Shown here: positions 10,488 to 19,166 of the stretch, in pieces | How the letters are laid out: the number at the start of each line of letters is the position of its first letter | Numbering within the stretch: position 1 is the first letter of the stretch | NCBI GenBank assembly: GCA_049840815.1 | Contig: JASGJI010000016.1 | Location: forward strand, 62,001-126,000 | DNA length: 64,000 nt | From: JASGDN01 sp049840815 | GTDB lineage: Bacteria; Chloroflexota; Chloroflexia; Thermomicrobiales; UBA6265 | Reading direction: 5' to 3' | Translations under genes and position numbers: made by a program | The notes under the pieces: generated by a model | Told to the model about the DNA's origin: nothing | Database searches by the model: none | What the model saw: the letters and a program-made list of their open reading frames with translations, nothing else

Positions 10488-10858
10488 CGATGCCCGCTCC
10501 GAATCTCAACCAGCTCGACCTGATCGTGCCCGATGTGCCAGCCGCGGCCGCGTTCCTGACGGCCGCCCTCGGGGTGGACCCCGCCTACGCCGAGGAGCGG
10601 TTCGCGGAGTTCCGGTTGGGCGCGATGACGCTGATGCTCTCGCCAGATGCGCTCGTGCCGATGGCGAATGCCGCCGGGGTGATCCTTCATTGCGAGGTGC
10701 CGGATGTCGGTGCGGCGCTCGACCGGGCGCGGCAGGCTGGGGCGACGGTGCTCCGCGAGACCGGGCCGACGGACTGGGGATGGGAATCCGCCATGGTCGC
10801 CGGCCCAGAGGGGATCGTGATCGACTTCTATCGCATGCTCGCGATCGGAACCGGATGA
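10484..10858 (+). CDS. VOC (glyoxalase/bleomycin-resistance) superfamily protein
   Basis: 124 residues with two beta-alpha-beta-beta-beta units: LDLIVPDVPAAAAFLTAALG opens the first and ILHCEVPDVGAALDRARQAG the second, ending in GPEGIVIDFYRM, the usual metal-site Glu/Asp region. Small single-domain VOC proteins act as metal-dependent isomerases, dioxygenases or ligand sequesterers. Coupled by a 4-base ATGA overlap to the upstream hydrolase; a joint detoxification or catabolic role is inference. Tail to tail with the epimerase gene, nine bases away. Confidence 0.85.
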   Translation: MTMPAPNLNQLDLIVPDVPAAAAFLTAALGVDPAYAEERFAEFRLGAMTLMLSPDALVPMANAAGVILHCEVPDVGAALDRARQAGATVLRETGPTDWGWESAMVAGPEGIVIDFYRMLAIGTG

Positions 10859-10867
10859 GGGGGGCGC

Positions 10868-11890
10868 TTACGCGCGACCGGCGAGGACGGCGTCTTCCTC
10901 CGCATAGTCGACCGGCTCGGCCGCGAGGTGCTGACGCTCCCACGCGATGGTGCGCGCCATCGCGGTCGGTACGTCGACGGGATCGCGGTAGCCGAGGTCG
11001 CGACGGATCGTGGTGGCATCCACCCAGAGATCCTGACCACGTTCACCGAGGCCACGCAGGGATTCCGGCAGGTCGCCCTGCGGCACGACGACGATCTCGC
11101 CAGTCCAGCCCATCGAATCCGCGATATGGCCGATCCACTCCCGTTCCGTCCACGTCTCGTCATCGGTGACGTTGAAGATGCGACCCGCCGCTCGGTCATC
11201 CGTCACGGCGAGCGCGATGGCGGCGGCGACATTGCCGACGTAGCCACGCGCGGCGCGGAAGCTGGCGTCGCGGTCGCCGAGGATGATGGCCGGGCGTCCG
11301 TCGGCGATGCGCTGGACGTAGGGCAGCAGGCGGTGCTGATAGTCGCCATCCCCGTAAACCATCGGCAGGCGGAGGATCGTCCCCGCGATGCCGTCCGCAC
11401 CGAGGACGAGTTCCTCGATGGGGATCTTGTCGTAGTCCTGCGCCCAGGCGCGCGGATCATCCGGCGCGGGCGGCGTCTCGGTGCGGTAGGGGTAGCGCTT
11501 CTGGCGGAGCGGGCCGGTCTCGTCGAAGGGGACGGGCACCGGATCGCCGTCCTCGGAGCCGATGAGGAGGCCGAAGGCGCGATAGACGTCCATGCTGCTG
11601 ATGGTGACAATACGGGGCGCGATGCCGGTCATCGTCTCGACGATGGCGCGGGCCTCCGGCTCGAGCATCGAGCGCATGTCGAGCACGACATCGGGCGTGA
11701 TGGCGGCGAAATCGTCGCGGCGGGCGGCGATCTCGGCGCGGGTGCCCGTGAGGCGATGCACGCCTGCGGGAAGGTCCGCCGGAGAGGTTCCCCGGTTATA
11801 GAGGGTCACGTCGTGTCCCTGCGCCACGAGTGCGCGCACGACGTGCGGGCCGATGAAATTGGTGCCACCCAGGATCAGAACGTTGGTCAT
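10868..11890 (-). CDS. NAD-dependent epimerase/dehydratase (atypical extended SDR)
   Basis: 340 residues from ATG 11890 (GGAGA upstream). Rossmann start VLILGGTNFIGPHVVRALVAQG has the GGTxFIG variant found in isoflavone-reductase-like/atypical SDRs. The region VTISSMDVYRAFG is where the family catalytic Ser and Tyr fall, but the canonical YxxxK is not obvious; DYDKIPIEELVLG contains a possible Lys. Such proteins modify nucleotide sugars or act as RNA-binding/regulatory relatives; the exact reaction is not assignable. The small acidic protein at 12044 is divergent to it. Confidence 0.82.
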   Translation of the reverse strand: MTNVLILGGTNFIGPHVVRALVAQGHDVTLYNRGTSPADLPAGVHRLTGTRAEIAARRDDFAAITPDVVLDMRSMLEPEARAIVETMTGIAPRIVTISSMDVYRAFGLLIGSEDGDPVPVPFDETGPLRQKRYPYRTETPPAPDDPRAWAQDYDKIPIEELVLGADGIAGTILRLPMVYGDGDYQHRLLPYVQRIADGRPAIILGDRDASFRAARGYVGNVAAAIALAVTDDRAAGRIFNVTDDETWTEREWIGHIADSMGWTGEIVVVPQGDLPESLRGLGERGQDLWVDATTIRRDLGYRDPVDVPTAMARTIAWERQHLAAEPVDYAEEDAVLAGRA

Positions 11891-12043
11891 GGTCGTCTCC
11901 GATGCGTCGTTCGGCCCGGCGAGTCCCCACTCGCGGGCAGTATCGCGGGAGATGCCAATCTCGTCCACAGGATCCTCGCTGGGGACTTTGCGGTACCATG
12001 GGCGGCCGAACACGTTGGGGCGAGCTGATATCGGAGGGCAACC

Positions 12044-12349
12044 GTGGAGATTCCAGCACATCTTGGCTATCTGGCGCGGCACGTTCCGTACCAAGCCGGC
12101 GAGACTCTGGCGGAGTATCAGGCACGGCTTGAGGTTCATCACGCCCAGCTTCAGGAGACGGAAGGCGGGGATGCGGTGCGGGCGTTGCTGCAGGAGGAGG
12201 TGCGGGATGTCGGCGCGCGCTCCTTCAGCTACGACTATGAGGAGGCCGTGGAGCGCATGCATGAGGACGTCCTGTCAATGCGTGACTACATGACGTCGGG
12301 CTTCACGGATGACGACATCGACGAGGAGTTCCGCACGTATCCCGAGTAG
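12044..12349 (+). CDS. Small acidic cytoplasmic protein, unknown
   Basis: 101 residues starting at GTG 12044, with GGAGGG at 12032-12037 as SD. Strongly acidic in the C-terminal half (DDDIDEEF), predicted helical, no membrane segment, no cysteines. No family recognised. A perfect 20-bp terminator hairpin follows 247 bases downstream, and codon composition matches its neighbours, so a real gene is likely. Confidence 0.6.
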   Translation: MEIPAHLGYLARHVPYQAGETLAEYQARLEVHHAQLQETEGGDAVRALLQEEVRDVGARSFSYDYEEAVERMHEDVLSMRDYMTSGFTDDDIDEEFRTYPE

Positions 12350-12595
12350 GCGATGTGGCCTGCGAGCAGGACTAGCGGCACCGACGTGTGAACGATCATG
12401 ATCCCGTAGCGGCGAATCGTGTGTGCTGGCTCGCTATCCAGCGAAGCTCGATATGGTCGTGGCATTCGGGGTGTTCTTCAGCGGACGGTCTATCCTGACC
12501 CGACCCGAGGCTGGGACTTCGGCGAATCACAACGGTTCGCTCTACGGTTGAAACGGCGTCCGAAACGCGGTCGAACCACGACGTAGGTGTGCGGC
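12350..12595. other. Intergenic stretch after the acidic-protein gene
   Basis: Together with the hairpin that follows this makes about 310 bases without a gene. It contains the 10-bp palindrome GATCATGATC near 12394 but no promoter or coding signal that I can support. Confidence 0.3.
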
Positions 12596-12640
12596 GAGCC
12601 AGACAGCCCGGTGGTTTTTGACCACCGGGCTGTCTGGCTC
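12596..12640. terminator. Perfect 20-bp hairpin between acidic-protein gene and mgtE
   Basis: Left arm 12596-12615 (GAGCCAGACAGCCCGGTGGT) pairs perfectly with 12621-12640 around the loop TTTTG. It lies between two convergent genes, 24 bases from the mgtE stop. Confidence 0.88.
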
Positions 12641-12663
12641 GTCGCCGTGATGTGCGACAGGGG

Positions 12664-14007
12664 CTAGGTCAGGTAGTGCTCCAGCAGCGAGGCCAGCCAG
12701 AGGAAGACGCCGAAGCCGATGACATCCTGGAAGGCGGTCTCGAACGGTCCGGCGGTAGTGGCCGGGTCGAAACCGAGGCGCTTCGAGAGCATCGGGATCA
12801 GCGTGCCCATCAGGCCCGCCGTCATCATCGAGCACGTCAGCGCCGCCCCGATCACGATCCCGAACGGGAGGTGGTGCGACCAGAACGCGCCAATCGCCCC
12901 GAGCACGAAGCCGCACCCGATCGCCATGATCAGTGTCGTGCGGAGTTCCTTGGAGAGGTGGCGTCGCCAATCGTGGAGCGAGACATGGCCGGTGTCGAGA
13001 CCACGCACGACGATGGCCGCTGCCTGGAGTCCGACATTCCCGGAGATCGCGGAGATGACCGGCATGAACGACGCCAGCAGGATCACCCGCTGGAGCACGC
13101 CATCGAAGTGGCTGATCACCAGTCCGGCGAAGAGTTCCAGACCCATCGTGCCCATCAGCCACGGCATCCGCAGGCGGGCGATCTGGATCGGGTTGCGCCG
13201 CGCCATCTCGTCGGCGTCGGTGCCGGCCATCTTCAGGTAGTCCTCGGTCAGCTCGTCTTCGAGGACTTCCGTCGCGTCGTCGTGCGTGATGACGCCTTGC
13301 AACCGGTTCTCGGCGTCGACCACGGGCAGGGCGAGCAGGTTGCGGTCGCGCAGGAGGTTTGCCGCAACCTGCTCGTCCGTGTCCGTGGTGACGGAGACAG
13401 CGGGCACGATCATCAGGGCTTCCACGCGCTCGTCCGGCTGGGCCAGCACGAGATTGCGGAGGGAGAGCACGCCCAGCAGGTGATCCTGCCGGTCCAGCAC
13501 GTAGACGTAATTCGTGACCTCGGCATCGGCGGCGATGGCGCGGAGGGCTTCGATGGCCTGCTCGGCGCGGAGCATCGGCGCGATGGCGACGAACTCCGGC
13601 GTCATCAGGGCGCCTGCCGATCCTTCCGGATAGGCGAGCAGTTCGCGCAGGGTCGTCGCGTCCTCGCTCGTCAGCTCGGAGAGGACTTCCGCAGCGCGGT
13701 CGTCGTCCATCTCGGCGACGACATCGGCGGCGTCATCCGGTTCCATCTCCGCGATGATGGCGGCGGTGGAGGCGGGCGATCCCTTGGCGAGCAGGTCGGC
13801 GGCGGACTCCGGATCGAGTTCGGCCAGGATCTCGACCGCGAGGTCGTCCGGCAGGAGGTCCAGCAGGGTGGCGACCTCGTCGTCATCGAGCTGGTGGATG
13901 AGATCGACCCACTCGGAGGCGTGCAGCGTGGGCGCGAGCCGGATCAGCTCAGCCCCGTCGCGGGCCTCCAGAAGGTCGCGCAGGGTGGATGCGGAAAGGG
14001 TTTGCAT
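12664..14007 (-). CDS. mgtE: Magnesium transporter MgtE
   Basis: 447 residues from ATG 14007 (GGGAGA upstream). Order: acidic superhelical MgtE-N domain (1-125, repeats of LLPDDLAVEILAELD type), two CBS domains (about 130-255) and five membrane helices (about 280-447) with the pore signature AISGNVGLQAAAIVVRGL. The cytosolic domains sense Mg2+ and close the channel when the ion is abundant. Length is normal for the family. A well-formed promoter lies 360 bases upstream, implying a long untranslated leader. Confidence 0.96.
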   Translation of the reverse strand: MQTLSASTLRDLLEARDGAELIRLAPTLHASEWVDLIHQLDDDEVATLLDLLPDDLAVEILAELDPESAADLLAKGSPASTAAIIAEMEPDDAADVVAEMDDDRAAEVLSELTSEDATTLRELLAYPEGSAGALMTPEFVAIAPMLRAEQAIEALRAIAADAEVTNYVYVLDRQDHLLGVLSLRNLVLAQPDERVEALMIVPAVSVTTDTDEQVAANLLRDRNLLALPVVDAENRLQGVITHDDATEVLEDELTEDYLKMAGTDADEMARRNPIQIARLRMPWLMGTMGLELFAGLVISHFDGVLQRVILLASFMPVISAISGNVGLQAAAIVVRGLDTGHVSLHDWRRHLSKELRTTLIMAIGCGFVLGAIGAFWSHHLPFGIVIGAALTCSMMTAGLMGTLIPMLSKRLGFDPATTAGPFETAFQDVIGFGVFLWLASLLEHYLT

Positions 14008-14366
14008 GCGGGCATCTCCCGTGGTGCCGTCTTTTGCCGTCCTCGTACGACCGGCGCACAGCGTCGCTGAACCGGCCAGTTCGGGGCGGGAGAACAGACA
14101 GCATCGTACGTGGGACCGGGGAACGGTCCACGGAACCGAAGGAGGGCGGGAGTGCCTGGGAACGCGATCGGGATACACACGGCGGAGGTCTTCCACCGGA
14201 CCCGATCGGGGGATCAGATGCGGGGGAATGCCGTCGTCGGGAGCGGTCCTGCGATCGACCAGCGCACCCCGCCCGGACTACTGCCAGAGTCCATGAGGGG
14301 AAAACGCCTCCTGATGAATCGACGGCCAGGGTGCGGAATGCGATGCGCGTCCGCGAGGCCACGCGA
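14008..14366 (-). other. Long untranslated leader of mgtE
   Basis: About 350 bases between the predicted transcription start and the mgtE ATG. Mg2+ transporter genes often have Mg-sensing leaders (M-box, mgtA-type), so this length is suggestive. I looked for the conserved M-box words and did not find them. A short reading frame preceded by AGGAGG codes for a 21-residue peptide (MDSGSSPGGVRWSIAGPLPT then TAFPRI region) inside the leader; whether it is translated is unknown. Confidence 0.3.
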
Positions 14367-14396
14367 GGTATACGCCCGCGTCGTCCGGCGTGTCAA
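14367..14396 (-). promoter_or_regulatory. Predicted mgtE promoter
   Basis: On the minus strand TTGACA (14391-14396), an 18-base spacer and TATACC (14367-14372). This is the best sigma-70-type pair in the 460-base gap between the MFS gene and mgtE. Confidence 0.5.
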
Positions 14397-14466
14397 GGCC
14401 ATTGCTGGAATGGGAGTGTTATTACCGGAAGCCGTTCAGATGCCTCGTCGGGATGGGTATCGACGC

Positions 14467-15753
14467 CTACACGCGGGCGACGACGGTCGCGCGATCGCGG
14501 TGCGCACGCAGGGCGGCGACCAGCAGCGGCACGATGATGACTGTCGTCGCGATGGTGAGCAGCGCGTAGGAGCCGAAGCCGACGATCACGCCGGAGAGCA
14601 GGCCCGCGCCAGCACCCCCGAAGCCCATCAGCACATCGGTGGTGCCCTGGACGTTCGGATGGTGTTCCGCAGGCACGGAATCGGTGAGCAGGGTGGAGCC
14701 CGCGATCATCGTGCAGGACCAGCCGAGCCCGAGCATGGCCAGCCCAGCCGCCAGTTGAGGCGCCTCATGCCCGCTGGCCGTGCCGGCGACGGCAAACGCG
14801 CCGAGCAGGATCAGGCAGCCGGTGACGATCACCGGGATGCGGCCGTAGCGGTCCGCCGCCATGCCGACGAGAGGCGATGCGGCGTACATCCCGGCAATGT
14901 GGAGGCTGATCACGACGCCGATCACCTCCAGCGAGCCGCCGCCATCGTGCAGGTGGACTGGCGTCATCGACATCACCGCCACCATCACCGCGTGCCCGGC
15001 GACCACGGCGAGAAATCCGAGCGTGGCGGCGCGGATCGCGAAGATCGTGTTCAGGGCCTCCCGCATGGAGCGTTTCGGACGGGAGGTGGCATGGTGGCTG
15101 GTCTCGCCGCGCAGTTCCCGCGCGACGAGGAGCGGATCGGGACGCAGGAGCAGGCCGACGATGATGGCGGAGAGGACGAAGACAGTTCCGGTCAGGAGGT
15201 ATGGCCCGGCGAGACGCGGAATGCCAAGGCGTTCACCGAGATCGCCCATCGGTGAAGAGAGATTCGGGCCGAGTACCGATCCAATGGTCGTTGCCCAGAC
15301 GACGGTGGAGAGCGCCCGGCCGCGACGCGCCTTGTCCACGAGATCGGTCGCGGCATAGCGCGATTGCAGGGTCGCCGTGGTGCCACCGCCGACCGCCATC
15401 AGCCCCAGCAGCGTGATCGGGAAGAAGCGAACGACCGCGCCGAGGATCACCAGGATCGCGCCGAGCAGCCCGAAGGCATAGGCCAGCAGCAGGCCGGGGC
15501 GGCGTCCCCGCTCGTCCATCAGGCGTGAAACCGGCATCGCGATCAATGCCGCGCCGACGACGGATGATGCCGCCGCGAGACCGCTGAACTTCTCCGAGGA
15601 GAGATCGGCCGCGAGAAGGGCGCCCACCGCCGCGCCGGAGGCGACGCCCACGCCACCCAGCACCTGGGCCAGGGCGAGCACGGATACCACTCGGCGTTGG
15701 ATCGCTTGCCGGTCGGCAGCGTGCGGCAGGGACGTCGGGACAGTCTGTTCCAC
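14467..15753 (-). CDS. MFS transporter
   Basis: 428 residues with twelve hydrophobic segments. The cytoplasmic loop 2-3 motif appears as MPVSRLMDERGRRPGLL (DxxGRR), and the symmetrical one in the second half as GMAADRYGRIPVIV. Probable drug or metabolite exporter; substrate unknown. The GTG at 15753 (VEQTVPTSLPHAADR) is chosen because upstream codons look non-coding and reach into the divergent LPxTG gene; the SD is weak, so the start is uncertain by a few residues. Confidence 0.85.
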   Translation of the reverse strand: MEQTVPTSLPHAADRQAIQRRVVSVLALAQVLGGVGVASGAAVGALLAADLSSEKFSGLAAASSVVGAALIAMPVSRLMDERGRRPGLLLAYAFGLLGAILVILGAVVRFFPITLLGLMAVGGGTTATLQSRYAATDLVDKARRGRALSTVVWATTIGSVLGPNLSSPMGDLGERLGIPRLAGPYLLTGTVFVLSAIIVGLLLRPDPLLVARELRGETSHHATSRPKRSMREALNTIFAIRAATLGFLAVVAGHAVMVAVMSMTPVHLHDGGGSLEVIGVVISLHIAGMYAASPLVGMAADRYGRIPVIVTGCLILLGAFAVAGTASGHEAPQLAAGLAMLGLGWSCTMIAGSTLLTDSVPAEHHPNVQGTTDVLMGFGGAGAGLLSGVIVGFGSYALLTIATTVIIVPLLVAALRAHRDRATVVARV

Positions 15754-16020
15754 GGAGAAGAGGCCCTTACGTGAGGCGGAGGGGTCGATATCGGCGGATT
15801 GTCGCACGGATCGCCCGTTGTGGGAGGACGACTTTCCTGATCGGCGAGCGGACCGGAACCAACCGGCGACATCGTGCGTCAGAAAGAGTGGGAAGCACGA
15901 TCTGTCGACAGGATTGCGAACCAACCGACCCACACGTGTCGCACTCCGCTGGCGTGATGCCAGCTGGGAGGGGTGTGTTGCGTCGCGTGGCCGAATGTGA
16001 ACGCGAATGAGGAGGAGCCG

Positions 16021-17001
16021 ATGCGGCTTCGACGTGGTGTCCTCGCAGTGGGACTGATGATTCTGAGTGTGACGAGTGTGACGGGCGCGCTTGCGTCCGA
16101 AGGCGTCGATGGGGCAGCTGAGCCCTTGCCGACGATCGAGGCTCCGGTCTCGTCGACGGTCGAGCCGACCGCTCTGCCGACCGGGACGGTCGCTCCCGAG
16201 CCGGAGTTGATGCCGGCGCATGTGGTGGTCTGGCTGTGTGAGGAGGCGAAGTGCCCCGAGCCGACGCAGATTGTCTCCGGTGTGGAAGTCGGGGTGGTCG
16301 ATGGCAGTGGCCAGCAGATCGCGGGCTGCGTGACCGGTGGAGACCCTGCGGGGTGTGAACTGGGCGTGCCGGTTGGTGAGTCGTGGAACTTCACGTGGAA
16401 CGACGCGACGATCCCGGCGGGCTACGTGTTCGATAGTGTCGCGACCGTGACGGGTGGCGGATGGGAAGGCGAAGCCTACATCCTCCAGTTCGTGCCAGCG
16501 CCCGACGAGCCGCAGGTCGAAACCGTGCATGTCGGCGTGATGCTTTGCGCCGACGCCAGTTGTACGGATGGCGAGATGCTGGCCGGAATCGGCGTCGCGT
16601 CGGTGAATGCCAACACGAATGCCCAGGTCGACAACTGCGAGACGGCCGGAGACCCGGCTGTTTGCGCGATCGATGTCCCGCTGTATGCGCCGTGGAGCCT
16701 GACCTGGGATTCCACCGCCATTCCGGATGGGTATCGCTACATCGGTGAGCTGGAGGTCGTGGTCACGGAGCGTGGGGACTACCCGGTCCTTTACCTCGTC
16801 CGCCTCGTGCCGGAGAGTGTCTCGACGGTTACGCCGACCGTCTCGCCGCTGCCGACGAAGGTCCCGGTCAGCGGACTTCCGAAGACGGGTGCCGGTGAGG
16901 ATGGCTCGGCGGGCGATTCCCCTGCGGTTGCGATCCTCGCGCTTGCCGCGGCGGGACTGGCCGGGCTCGGCGTGGCAGCATCGCGACGCCGGAGTGCGTA
17001 G
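16021..17001 (+). CDS. Cell-wall LPxTG protein with duplicated four-Cys domain
   Basis: 326 residues from ATG 16021 (SD GAGGAGGAG). N-terminal signal peptide (RLRRGVLAVGLMILSVTSVT, cleaved after ALA), a Pro/Thr linker, two repeats of about 85 residues, a second linker and the C-terminal sorting signal LPKTG, hydrophobic helix and RRRSA. Repeat 1 begins HVVVWLCEEAKC, repeat 2 HVGVMLCADASC; both continue with a C...GDP(A)xC pattern and a TW(N/D)xxxIPxGY ending, so each has four matched cysteines. The fold resembles small Ig/prealbumin-like surface modules; no family recognised. Sortase attachment is inferred from the sorting signal. Confidence 0.8.
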   Translation: MRLRRGVLAVGLMILSVTSVTGALASEGVDGAAEPLPTIEAPVSSTVEPTALPTGTVAPEPELMPAHVVVWLCEEAKCPEPTQIVSGVEVGVVDGSGQQIAGCVTGGDPAGCELGVPVGESWNFTWNDATIPAGYVFDSVATVTGGGWEGEAYILQFVPAPDEPQVETVHVGVMLCADASCTDGEMLAGIGVASVNANTNAQVDNCETAGDPAVCAIDVPLYAPWSLTWDSTAIPDGYRYIGELEVVVTERGDYPVLYLVRLVPESVSTVTPTVSPLPTKVPVSGLPKTGAGEDGSAGDSPAVAILALAAAGLAGLGVAASRRRSA

Positions 17002-17030
17002 TTGCTCAAGACACTGATGGGCTGACATGA

Positions 17031-17067
17031 AGAGGAGGGATGCGACGGGTTGTCGCATCCCTCCTCT
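17031..17067. terminator. Perfect 16-bp hairpin terminator
   Basis: AGAGGAGGGATGCGAC at 17031-17046 pairs with 17052-17067 around a 5-base loop, between the LPxTG gene (+) and the PPOX gene (-). Confidence 0.88.
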
Positions 17068-17089
17068 GTCGTTTCCGGGGCGGTCGAGA

Positions 17090-17479
17090 TCAGCCCTGGG
17101 CGACGACTTTCTCCGGCTCGATGAGGAAGGTGACGCGCACTTCGCCCTCCTGGAACCACGGGTAGTCCGTGCCGATGTAGTCGTTGGAAAGCTTGTTGAT
17201 CAGCGTCGGCTCGTCCTCGATCACCTCGACAACCTTGCCGCGCACCTCGATGTAGCGCTGGCCGTTGTCCGGGTCCACGACCAGGACCGTGACCTGCGGG
17301 CGCTCCTTCAGGTTGCGGTACTTCTGGCGACCGGCGGCGGTGTTCACGCGCACCTTGCCATCGGCGTAGTCGCCCCAAACGGGCGTGACCTGCGGCTGGC
17401 CGTCCGGCTGCACCGTGGCGAGGGCGATCAGGATCGGGCGGTCGAAGAGGTCCTTGTAGGCGTCGGGAATCTGGGCCAT
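17090..17479 (-). CDS. PPOX-class F420-dependent/FMN oxidoreductase
   Basis: 129 residues from ATG 17479. Split-barrel flavin-reductase fold: LFDRPILIALATVQPDGQPQ, VTPVWGDYADGKVRVNTAAG, RQKYRNLKERPQVTVLVVDP and RYIEVRGKVVEVIED follow the standard strand order of the pyridoxamine-5'-phosphate-oxidase-like family that uses F420 or FMN. An F420 role is favoured because an LLM-class enzyme is nearby and the phylum makes F420; substrate unknown. Confidence 0.87.
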   Translation of the reverse strand: MAQIPDAYKDLFDRPILIALATVQPDGQPQVTPVWGDYADGKVRVNTAAGRQKYRNLKERPQVTVLVVDPDNGQRYIEVRGKVVEVIEDEPTLINKLSNDYIGTDYPWFQEGEVRVTFLIEPEKVVAQG

Positions 17480-17593
17480 GGGGTGAACGGGTCCTTTGTC
17501 GTCAGATGCGGGGCGATTCCCCGCCTGGATGCCGCCCACGCGGCATTCCGAGTGTCCCCTCCTCGTGCGGTTGTCGGCAGGGACGGAGTCAAT

Positions 17594-17622
17594 GGTAAAC
17601 GCTTCCCTTTGGATAGTGTCAA
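17594..17622 (-). promoter_or_regulatory. Predicted promoter for PPOX gene
   Basis: TTGACA (17617-17622) and TTTACC (17594-17599) on the minus strand with a 17-base spacer, about 115 bases upstream of the PPOX start. Confidence 0.4.
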
Positions 17623-17723
17623 GGGGTCGTGACATTCGTGTGAAGAGATGTCCCCGTGGGGAGTCAGGGGCTGCATAATGGGAGCACGCTGACCGCTCGC
17701 ACGCACGATGGAGGAGGACTCCC

Positions 17724-18299
17724 ATGCGCTCCCGGCTCGCCCTGTTGCTGACCTTGATCCTCACGTTCGCGCTGTCCGGTGTGGGTATCGCTCATGCCCA
17801 GGGGGATGTGCCGCGACCGCCCCAGTTCGGTCCGACACCGACCGCGACGGAGGGGGCGGATGAGACCGACCCCGCCTGTGTGGGGTTGGCCGACTACTAC
17901 CGCGATCTCAACCGTGCCTTCATGGGCGCCGATGCGTTGAACGATTTCTTCGACGGGGGGGCTAACTACGAGGAGTTGACCGAGCGGACCGCCAAGCCGA
18001 TCATCACGGATACCGATACCCTGATCGAGACGATCGAGGGGTTGGATGTCCCAGAGGTCTATACCGATGGCAACGCCGGCATCGCCATGTTCATGGGCTT
18101 CATCCGCGACCAGGTGGCGTTCTACGGACTCGACTCGACGAAGGTGCCGAAGTTCTCTGTGGTCGACGAGGCATATCAACTGATCTACGACGGGGAGACC
18201 GCGACCGCGAAGGCCTGCCCGCGTGAGATCGAAGAGTTTGGCGGGTACATCTTCATCGACCCGGCGACGATCAAGGACGATGTCGACACCGGGGATTGA
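17724..18299 (+). CDS. Secreted protein, unknown function
   Basis: 191 residues. Clear Sec signal peptide (RSRLALLLTLILTFALSGVG, cleavage after AHA), then an acidic mature domain rich in Asp/Glu with one Cys near each end (DPACVGLADYY and TAKACPREIEE), possibly a disulfide, and predicted mostly helical. No family recognised. SD GGAGGA upstream. The esterase gene starts 57 bases downstream in the same direction. Confidence 0.7.
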   Translation: MRSRLALLLTLILTFALSGVGIAHAQGDVPRPPQFGPTPTATEGADETDPACVGLADYYRDLNRAFMGADALNDFFDGGANYEELTERTAKPIITDTDTLIETIEGLDVPEVYTDGNAGIAMFMGFIRDQVAFYGLDSTKVPKFSVVDEAYQLIYDGETATAKACPREIEEFGGYIFIDPATIKDDVDTGD

Positions 18300-18356
18300 A
18301 CGGGCACGACGAACGCGTGTGGAATTCTCAGCACGATCAGAAAGGGACCGCTTTCG

Positions 18357-19094
18357 ATGGCAGTACTCGATGTGCAGTTTTTCAGCCCGGCAATCAACAA
18401 GCAGGTCAACTACACGGTGCTTCTCCCGGAGCGGGGGACTGGTCCATTCCCGGTCCTGCTCCAGCTTCATGGCCTGACCGACAACCATCGGTCGTGGTTG
18501 CTCCGCTCCAGCATCGATCGGCACGCGGAGGCCTATCCGTTCATCGTCGTGATGCCGGACGGCGGTACCTCCTGCTACCTCAACTGGCCAGCGCCGGACC
18601 GCATCGGACGCGCCGACTACGAGGACCTGCTCGTTCGCGACCTGCGTGCGCACGTGCATCGTCATTTCGCGGCGCGTCCGGGTCCGTGGGCGATCGGTGG
18701 TCTCTCGATGGGTGGGTACGGCTCGATGCGGCTGGGGCTGAAGTATCCAGACCTCTTCGCCTCGATCTGGGCGCATTCCGGCGCGTTCCAGATCGGGAAT
18801 GTCCTGGACATGGGGGCCTTCCCGGACCAGGACGACATCGACGTGATGAAGCTGGCGACGCGGTTCGCCGAGTTGCCTGCCGCCGATCGGCCCGCGGTCG
18901 CGTTCGACTGCGGCACCGAGGATGAACTGATCCAGCACAATCGTGACCTGCACGAGCACATGGATGCGCTGGGGATTGAGCACATCTACAAGGAGCATCC
19001 GGGCGGGCACACCTGGGACTACTGGGACCTGTATGTGCAGGATGCGCTGGCCCGCCATGCCGAGGTTCTTGGGGTCGAGAAGGTGGTAAAATAG
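18357..19094 (+). CDS. Putative esterase (esterase D / feruloyl-esterase-like)
   Basis: 245 residues. Alpha/beta hydrolase of the PF00756 type: strand and oxyanion region PFPVLLQLHGLTDNHRSW, nucleophile elbow GLSMGGYGS, Asp region FDCGTEDELI and catalytic His in GGHTWDYWD. No signal peptide. A paralogue of the same length and the same motifs lies at 26550-27282. Family members hydrolyse S-formylglutathione, feruloyl or acyl esters; no substrate can be given. Confidence 0.88.
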   Translation: MAVLDVQFFSPAINKQVNYTVLLPERGTGPFPVLLQLHGLTDNHRSWLLRSSIDRHAEAYPFIVVMPDGGTSCYLNWPAPDRIGRADYEDLLVRDLRAHVHRHFAARPGPWAIGGLSMGGYGSMRLGLKYPDLFASIWAHSGAFQIGNVLDMGAFPDQDDIDVMKLATRFAELPAADRPAVAFDCGTEDELIQHNRDLHEHMDALGIEHIYKEHPGGHTWDYWDLYVQDALARHAEVLGVEKVVK

Positions 19095-19166
19095 ACATAA
19101 TGTTTTGATCGGCGCCCGGAAGGTGATAAGAGATGGTACGACCGGGCGCAAGGCGTGAGGTGCGTG

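Noticed and set aside
14008..14366. M-box Mg riboswitch in the mgtE leader
   Set aside because: Conserved M-box words were looked for and not found; only a long leader is reported.
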